Shown here piece after piece: positions 59,528-64,000 of a stretch of 64,000 nucleotides of DNA. The stretch lies in NCBI GenBank assembly GCA_040219275.1, contig JAVJSU010000023.1:186001-250000 (forward strand), in the 5' to 3' direction. The position numbers were made by a program, and so were the translations under genes. How positions within the stretch are numbered: the first letter of the stretch is position 1; each line of letters starts with the position of its first letter. The notes under the pieces were generated by a model. The model was not told the origin of the DNA. It saw nothing but the letters and a program-made list of their open reading frames with translations, and searched no databases. Source of the DNA: JAVJSU01 sp040219275. GTDB lineage: Bacteria > Chloroflexota > Anaerolineae > Aggregatilineales > Phototrophicaceae.

Positions 59528-60019
59528 ATGATCGAGAACAAAGACCGCGAAAATACCGGTGTACCTTATAAAACGGAGGTGCCATCGCTCGATAATTCGG
59601 TGATTGGTACCATGAAGATCAACCCGCGTCCTTACAAGGCGGTAGAGAAAAACACCGACGATATTGCGCGTACAAAATATGCTATTGCGGGTCTACTGTA
59701 TCTATTGAGATATGAGCAAAGTGTCCGTAATCTTTTGGGCGTAAGTTTGCTGATGCTGTTTCTTACAGTCTGGCTACGGATTGATCTCGTCTATTCTGTG
59801 CTGGTGTTTTTGTCGTTGGGAATGGTCTGGGCGACTGAGGCGCTAAATACGGCAATCGAAGCTGTGGTTGATCTGGTTACACAGGAATTACATCCGATGG
59901 CAAAAGTGGCGAAAGATGTCGCGGCCGCCGCGACACTCGCCGCGACATTTACCTCGGCGACAATTTCGATTGTGCTGGTCGGTCCGGCATTACTAGAGCG
60001 GTTGCTGTCCTATTTGTAA
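59528..60019 (+). CDS. dgkA: Diacylglycerol kinase family protein, second of two
   Basis: The 163-residue protein is a tandem paralogue of the preceding gene: both start with a soluble segment ending G-T-M-K-I (NSVIGTMKINPRPYKAV here, ALTGTMKIDPDEYSPL there), then three membrane helices. Its catalytic region EALNTAIEAVVDLVTQELHP and MAKVAKDVAAAATL is canonical. It begins 27 bases after the first copy, in the same operon. Substrate (diacylglycerol or undecaprenol) cannot be settled; having two copies suggests one of each or a hetero-oligomer. Confidence 0.88.
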   Translation: MIENKDRENTGVPYKTEVPSLDNSVIGTMKINPRPYKAVEKNTDDIARTKYAIAGLLYLLRYEQSVRNLLGVSLLMLFLTVWLRIDLVYSVLVFLSLGMVWATEALNTAIEAVVDLVTQELHPMAKVAKDVAAAATLAATFTSATISIVLVGPALLERLLSYL

Positions 60020-60106
60020 TATGAAACTGGCGAAGCACAGCAAAATTCGATACTTTCCACTATCATAGGTCATATAATGCTTTTCTGGCTATGATTACCG
60101 GTGCTT

Positions 60107-61318
60107 ATGGATTCCGAAACTGATTCACCATTAGACGATAAACAAGAACAGTCTTCTTCGAGCAGTCGCGCAAGCAAAGCACGAGATCGTGTGCGCCGCC
60201 GTCGTGAGCGTCGTGGTTCAACCCCCACACCATCAACTTCTACACGCCGTGTTTCCCGGCAATTAACCCCCGCAGGTGGTTTCAAACTGCCTGATTTTCG
60301 TGTTCCTTATGTACGTCAACTTGGTTTGGTGGCGTTGGCGGCTGTGTTTATGGTCGCGCTTATCATTCTAGTGGGCATGTTCAAAAATGATCCCGATCAG
60401 GCTGATCCGAACGCCATCTGGCTGGGCGCAGATTGGACACTTGAAACGCATGATGATAGCGAAATCGAGGCGTTGGTTGCGCTATTGCGGGAAAATCGAG
60501 TCGGCACTGTCTACGCATGGGTCAGTTGGATGCGTCCTGATGGATTATGGGGAACAGCGCCTGAGGTAGAGACGGATTTCAACGACCGAGAAGCACAGTT
60601 ACAAGCCTTTAGCGAACAATTCAATCGTCTTTATCCCGAAGCACAGCTTTACGGTTGGCTGAACATCCGCTTAATTCCTACGGCAGACGGCACATCACCG
60701 ATGGCAAGTGAAGATATGCTTGGCAGTGTTTCTGCATTTAGCTTACGGGTCGTCAATCGTTTGAATTTTGACGGCGTTTTTCTGGATGTTGAACCGGTGT
60801 TTAACAATGACAACGCTTATTTGACGATGCTTCAGCGTGTGCGCGGCACAATCGGGCAAGATGTGTTGTTGGGCGTGTCTGTTCCGCCGGATTGGACACC
60901 GATTGATGCCGAAATCCCTACGCCGTCTGTCATCGCACCGGGAACAGTGTGGGATATGGAATTTAAACAGCGGGTGGCTTTGCTGGTGGATGATCTCGTT
61001 GTACAAGCCTATAACAGTTACCTCACACAGCCGTCCGATTATGTGGAATGGGTCGCTTATCAGGTTCAGAGCTATGCAGAGGCGGTTGCCGCGCTACAAA
61101 CCACGACAGATATCGTGATTGGTGTGCCGATGTTTGAAGCGAATTTGCCTGCCCATGATCCCGCTGTGGAGACATTGGCTTCTGCGCTGAACGGGGTGCG
61201 ACAGGGTTTGAGACAGTCAGGGGATGCGGCTGATGTTATTCTCGGTGTTGCGATTTTTAACGAAACCAATATGAGTGATGCCGAATGGAACACGTTTGAT
61301 TCACAATGGCTTAGATAA
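60107..61318 (+). CDS. Membrane-anchored GH18-like TIM-barrel protein
   Basis: The 403-residue protein has a basic, Ser/Thr-rich cytoplasmic N-terminus (residues 1-65, RDRVRRRRERRGSTP), one membrane helix (LVALAAVFMVALIILVGMF) and an extracytoplasmic domain with WLGADWTLETHDD, GTVYAWVSWM, LYGWLNIRLIP and FDGVFLDVEPV; the DGVxLDxE string matches the catalytic strand of GH18-type hydrolases, and LGVSVPPDWTP and VVQAYNSYL fit later strands. A glycan hydrolase or binding role outside the cell is inferred. ATG 60107 is used; GTG 60101 is also in frame. Confidence 0.75.
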   Translation: MDSETDSPLDDKQEQSSSSSRASKARDRVRRRRERRGSTPTPSTSTRRVSRQLTPAGGFKLPDFRVPYVRQLGLVALAAVFMVALIILVGMFKNDPDQADPNAIWLGADWTLETHDDSEIEALVALLRENRVGTVYAWVSWMRPDGLWGTAPEVETDFNDREAQLQAFSEQFNRLYPEAQLYGWLNIRLIPTADGTSPMASEDMLGSVSAFSLRVVNRLNFDGVFLDVEPVFNNDNAYLTMLQRVRGTIGQDVLLGVSVPPDWTPIDAEIPTPSVIAPGTVWDMEFKQRVALLVDDLVVQAYNSYLTQPSDYVEWVAYQVQSYAEAVAALQTTTDIVIGVPMFEANLPAHDPAVETLASALNGVRQGLRQSGDAADVILGVAIFNETNMSDAEWNTFDSQWLR

Positions 61319-61333
61319 ACAGAAAGCGCATTT

Positions 61334-62167
61334 ATGTCGCCTTGTTGGATAAAGCGATTGACCTACAACGGTTTACAATCTGTTGATTATTCTGCATCTT
61401 CACTTGCGGATGCGGTGCAATATGAGCCGGATGATGGTGTTTACACGGTTGCCAATACGTATAACACGTACCAAACGCTAATGCTGGATGCCCATTTAGA
61501 TCGTCTGGAAGATTCCGCGCAACGGGCAGATATTGTTCTTAAATTGGATCGGTCTCGATTGAAAAGTGCGCTCAGGTCAATGATTTCTGAGTCGGGATTT
61601 GGCGACGTACGTTTCAGGATAACCGTGCCACGCGCAACGCCGGATGACCTGATTTTGTCAATTGAACCATTTACGCCACCATCGCCGGAATTAATCGACA
61701 AAGGGGTAAGGTGTATCACCGCGCCGGATAGCGCCCGTACTAATCCCGCCGCGAAAACGACTGGCTGGATGCACAATCGGCGCGGGCTGAGCGATGCGAT
61801 GCCACAAGGAATTTACGACACGATTTTGCTGGACGCGGATGGTAATATGATGGAGGGGCTGGGGGCTAATTTTTACGCCATAAAAGATGCTATCCTTTAT
61901 ACTGCTGGTGAAGGCGTGTTATATGGGATCGCGCAGAAGATCGTATTTGAGATCGCACCGTTGATCATTCCCGTAGAACAATCGCCGGTGAATGTCTCAG
62001 ATGTGCCTAATTTGAGTGAAGCGTTTATCACGAGTAGTAGTCGTGGAATTATTCCGGTGATTGAGATTGACGAACAACCGATTGGTACAGGGTCACCCGG
62101 CGCGATGACTCAGGCATTGATAAGTGCTTATAACGCATGGGTGAGTACGCACCTTGAAGACCTGTAA
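61334..62167 (+). CDS. PLP-dependent aminotransferase class IV
   Basis: The 277-residue enzyme is of PLP fold type IV (D-amino-acid transaminase, branched-chain aminotransferase, aminodeoxychorismate lyase group): VYTVANTYNTYQTLMLDAHLDRLEDSA, FRITVPRATPDDLILSIEPF, the Lys141 region NPAAKTTGWMHNRRGL, DTILLDADGNMMEGLGANFYAI and EAFITSSSRGIIPVIEI. Lys141 should bind PLP. The specific reaction is open; the MEGLGANF in place of the usual TEGxxxN is close to 4-amino-4-deoxychorismate lyase. It lies 15 bases after the GH18-like gene. Confidence 0.85.
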   Translation: MSPCWIKRLTYNGLQSVDYSASSLADAVQYEPDDGVYTVANTYNTYQTLMLDAHLDRLEDSAQRADIVLKLDRSRLKSALRSMISESGFGDVRFRITVPRATPDDLILSIEPFTPPSPELIDKGVRCITAPDSARTNPAAKTTGWMHNRRGLSDAMPQGIYDTILLDADGNMMEGLGANFYAIKDAILYTAGEGVLYGIAQKIVFEIAPLIIPVEQSPVNVSDVPNLSEAFITSSSRGIIPVIEIDEQPIGTGSPGAMTQALISAYNAWVSTHLEDL

Positions 62168-62327
62168 TATGCCGTATGAAAGCCATTTTTGGATGGCAAG
62201 AATTCCCCGTTCCTCCACACTTCTCCATGACGATTAGCACTTTAATCACATTTCGTCTACTCGTCCGCGCTAAAATCCCTTATGATAGGCGCTACGCATA
62301 GATCATTTAGGATGCGGACGAAAACAC

Positions 62328-63650
62328 ATGAACGGAACGAAACGCTATTCATCCTGGGGACGTTATCCGGATGCAAAACATCAAACAGTAAAGCAACTTG
62401 AATGGCGCACACAGTTACCCAAATTGTGTGAAATTGACCCGCCATTATTGCCTTTTGGCTATGGGCGGAGTTATGGGGATAGTTGCCTGAACGAAGGCGG
62501 CGTATTGCTAGATTGCACCCCGATGAATCAATTTATCGCGTTTGATCGTGAAACGGGATTAATTCGCTGTGAAGCGGGTGTGTCTATCGATCAAATTCTG
62601 GAATTGGTCGTGCCGCATGGCTGGTTTGTGCCGGTGAGTCCGGGGACGAAATTCGTTTCGGTTGGTGGTGCAATCGCTAACGATGTGCATGGCAAGAATC
62701 ATCATGTTGCCGGAACGTTCGGCTGTCATGTCACTCAATTTGAACTTCTGCGCTCCGACGGCGAAAGGTTGATTTGTTCGCCGTCGCAGAACACCGAATT
62801 ATTCTCCGCAACGATTGGCGGTCTGGGTTTAACAGGTGTCATCATCTGGGCGGAATTCCAACTCAAACATATTCCAACTCCGTTTATCAAAATGGAATCG
62901 ATACAATTTTCAAGCATTGACGAATTCTTCCAACTATCCGAAGAATCAGCGGATATTCCCTATACTGTAAGCTGGGTGGATTGTCTTGCTACCGGCGACC
63001 AATTTGGTCGCGGTTTGTTCGGGCGTGGCGATTTTGATGATCCGCCATTAGGGACACAACGCAAGCTCAAGAGTACGCCTGCGTTGCCCGTGCCTGTTGA
63101 TTTTCCATCGTTCACGGTCAACACGCTGACAACACGTATCTTCAACGAATTCTACTTTCGTAAGCAAATCAAAAAGCATATTCATGCGGTGACACATTAC
63201 AATCCGTTTTTCTATCCGCTTGATGTGGCTACGGACTGGTATCGTGTTTACGGCAAGAAGGGTTTTTTGCAGTATCAATTCGTCATCCCGTATAAAGAGA
63301 CGTATGAGCCGATCAAAGAGATTCTGCGGCAGATCGTGCGTTCCGGTCAGGCATCGCCATTGGTGGTGTTCAAGACTTTTGGCGATATTGAATCCCCTGC
63401 GATGATGTCATTTCCGCGTCCGGGGGTGACTTTGGCGCTGGATTTTGCCTTTAAAGGGCAGAAGACGTTGAAGTTGCTGGATGATCTCGATGAAATTGTG
63501 TTTGCGAATAATGGCGCGCTGTATCCAGCAAAGGATGCACGCATGTCACCGGAGCATTTCAGGATGAGCTTCCCGCGATGGGAAAAATTTTCCAAATATA
63601 TTGATCCAAAATTCTCGTCGAGCTTCTGGCGACGTGTGACCGAAACTTAG
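62328..63650 (+). CDS. FAD-binding oxidoreductase, DprE1-like
   Basis: The 440-residue enzyme has the FAD_binding_4 domain: LPFGYGRSYGDSCLNEGG, GVSIDQILELVVPHGWFVPVSPGT, VSVGGAIANDVHGKNHHVAGTFG, FSATIGGLGLTGVI. The GYGRSYGDS and NDVHGKNHH motifs are those of DprE1, which oxidises decaprenyl-phospho-ribose at C2 on the way to arabinose for cell walls. Its partner SDR reductase starts 15 bases downstream, as in actinobacteria. The lipid substrate here need not be the same. The 160 bases before it hold no gene. Confidence 0.9.
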   Translation: MNGTKRYSSWGRYPDAKHQTVKQLEWRTQLPKLCEIDPPLLPFGYGRSYGDSCLNEGGVLLDCTPMNQFIAFDRETGLIRCEAGVSIDQILELVVPHGWFVPVSPGTKFVSVGGAIANDVHGKNHHVAGTFGCHVTQFELLRSDGERLICSPSQNTELFSATIGGLGLTGVIIWAEFQLKHIPTPFIKMESIQFSSIDEFFQLSEESADIPYTVSWVDCLATGDQFGRGLFGRGDFDDPPLGTQRKLKSTPALPVPVDFPSFTVNTLTTRIFNEFYFRKQIKKHIHAVTHYNPFFYPLDVATDWYRVYGKKGFLQYQFVIPYKETYEPIKEILRQIVRSGQASPLVVFKTFGDIESPAMMSFPRPGVTLALDFAFKGQKTLKLLDDLDEIVFANNGALYPAKDARMSPEHFRMSFPRWEKFSKYIDPKFSSSFWRRVTET

Positions 63651-63665
63651 GAGTCATCAATTACG

Positions 63666-64000
63666 ATGTTGAAAATCATGATAATCGGCGCGACTTCGAC
63701 AATTGCGCATGAAACCGCTAAATATTTCGCTAATGATGGTGCAGAATTTTTCCTCGTTGCCCGCTCACCGGAAAAGCTAACAGTCATCAAGGATGATTTG
63801 TTGGCGCGTGGGGCTAAATCCGCTAATGCGTTCGAGATGGACATGAACGATTTTGACCGTCATCAGGAATTGCTGGATGCCGCGATTGCGAAGATGGGGC
63901 AGTTGGATGCGCTCTATATCGCACATGGCACATTGGGCGATCAGGCAGAGGCAGAAGCGGATGTTGAGGTGATGATCCGCGAGATCAACACGAATTTCCT
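63666..64000 (+). CDS. Short-chain dehydrogenase, DprE2-like, 3' end missing
   Basis: A continuous frame of 111 codons runs from ATG 63666 off the right edge. It has the SDR cofactor-binding start MIIGATSTIAHETAKYFAND and FFLVARSPEKL, MDMNDFDRH, and the strand LDALYIAHGTLGDQAEAEAD, which resembles the YAHGTLGDQ of DprE2, the reductase that completes epimerisation of the sugar. AGGAG lies about 13 bases before the ATG. With the DprE1-like gene it would interconvert epimers of a lipid-linked pentose. The catalytic Tyr-x3-Lys is beyond the window. Confidence 0.85.
   Translation, partial: MLKIMIIGATSTIAHETAKYFANDGAEFFLVARSPEKLTVIKDDLLARGAKSANAFEMDMNDFDRHQELLDAAIAKMGQLDALYIAHGTLGDQAEAEADVEVMIREINTNF

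Overview
The window looks like a stretch of chromosome from a free-living bacterium, most likely a Chloroflexota (Anaerolineae-like) lineage. This assignment rests on gene content only: a polyprenyl synthase, a DprE1/DprE2-type FAD oxidoreductase and reductase pair, a PPOX-fold flavoprotein, CaiB/HMG-CoA-lyase acyl-CoA genes, FHA/VWA and COG2229-type GTPase regulators, and no outer-membrane or lipid A genes apart from a GT9 domain. There is no prophage, CRISPR array, rRNA operon or intact transposase. Genes are tightly packed, with many 1- or 4-base start/stop overlaps, and base use is fairly uniform.

Layout. 1-9.07 kb: a GT9-GT26 glycosyltransferase fusion running off the left edge, methyltransferases, a cytosolic-looking S10 peptidase, trmB, a 2H phosphoesterase, comEA, and an ABC ATPase coupled to a small GTPase-like protein. 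9.1-10.8 kb: an aspartokinase gene behind what reads as a complete translation-coupled attenuator, with a Thr/Met-rich leader peptide and mutually exclusive antiterminator and terminator. 10.8-15 kb: peroxiredoxin, isochorismatase-family hydrolase with a small four-helix-bundle element inserted at its 3' end, and a CoA-transferase/HMG-CoA-lyase-like/PPOX operon. 17.3-26.1 kb: a long plus-strand cluster (PPC domain protein, three beta-rich proteins of no recognised family, DUF3891, flavin reductase, second HMG-CoA-lyase-like enzyme, COG0523 GTPase, hydantoinase-like amidohydrolase, Dabb protein). It looks like a catabolic operon for an unidentified substrate and carries a GxxExxY gene remnant with its typical repeat.

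26-45 kb: sulfur transfer (SufE, sulfurtransferase), DUF368 lipid-carrier transporter, polyprenyl synthase, NarL-type histidine kinase, VWA-FHA protein, universal stress/CBS pair, glycosyltransferases, tRNA-Cys and tRNA-Val, and ilvE. 45-52 kb: rpoD, a 631-base AT-rich gap, a DnaB-core ATPase, lipA and an overlapping trio of envelope or beta-propeller genes. 52-64 kb: a lone receiver, TPR lipoprotein, YqeY, a PgpH-like HD phosphohydrolase followed by ybeY and two dgkA paralogues (one overlapping operon), a GH18-like protein, class IV aminotransferase and the DprE1/DprE2-like pair, the last cut by the right edge.

The item most worth attention is the aspartokinase leader, where coding potential, alternative base-pairing and ribosome geometry all agree. 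Next are the two small mobile-type inserts, the unknown catabolic cluster, and a 12-base operator-like sequence found at the same position in two promoters.
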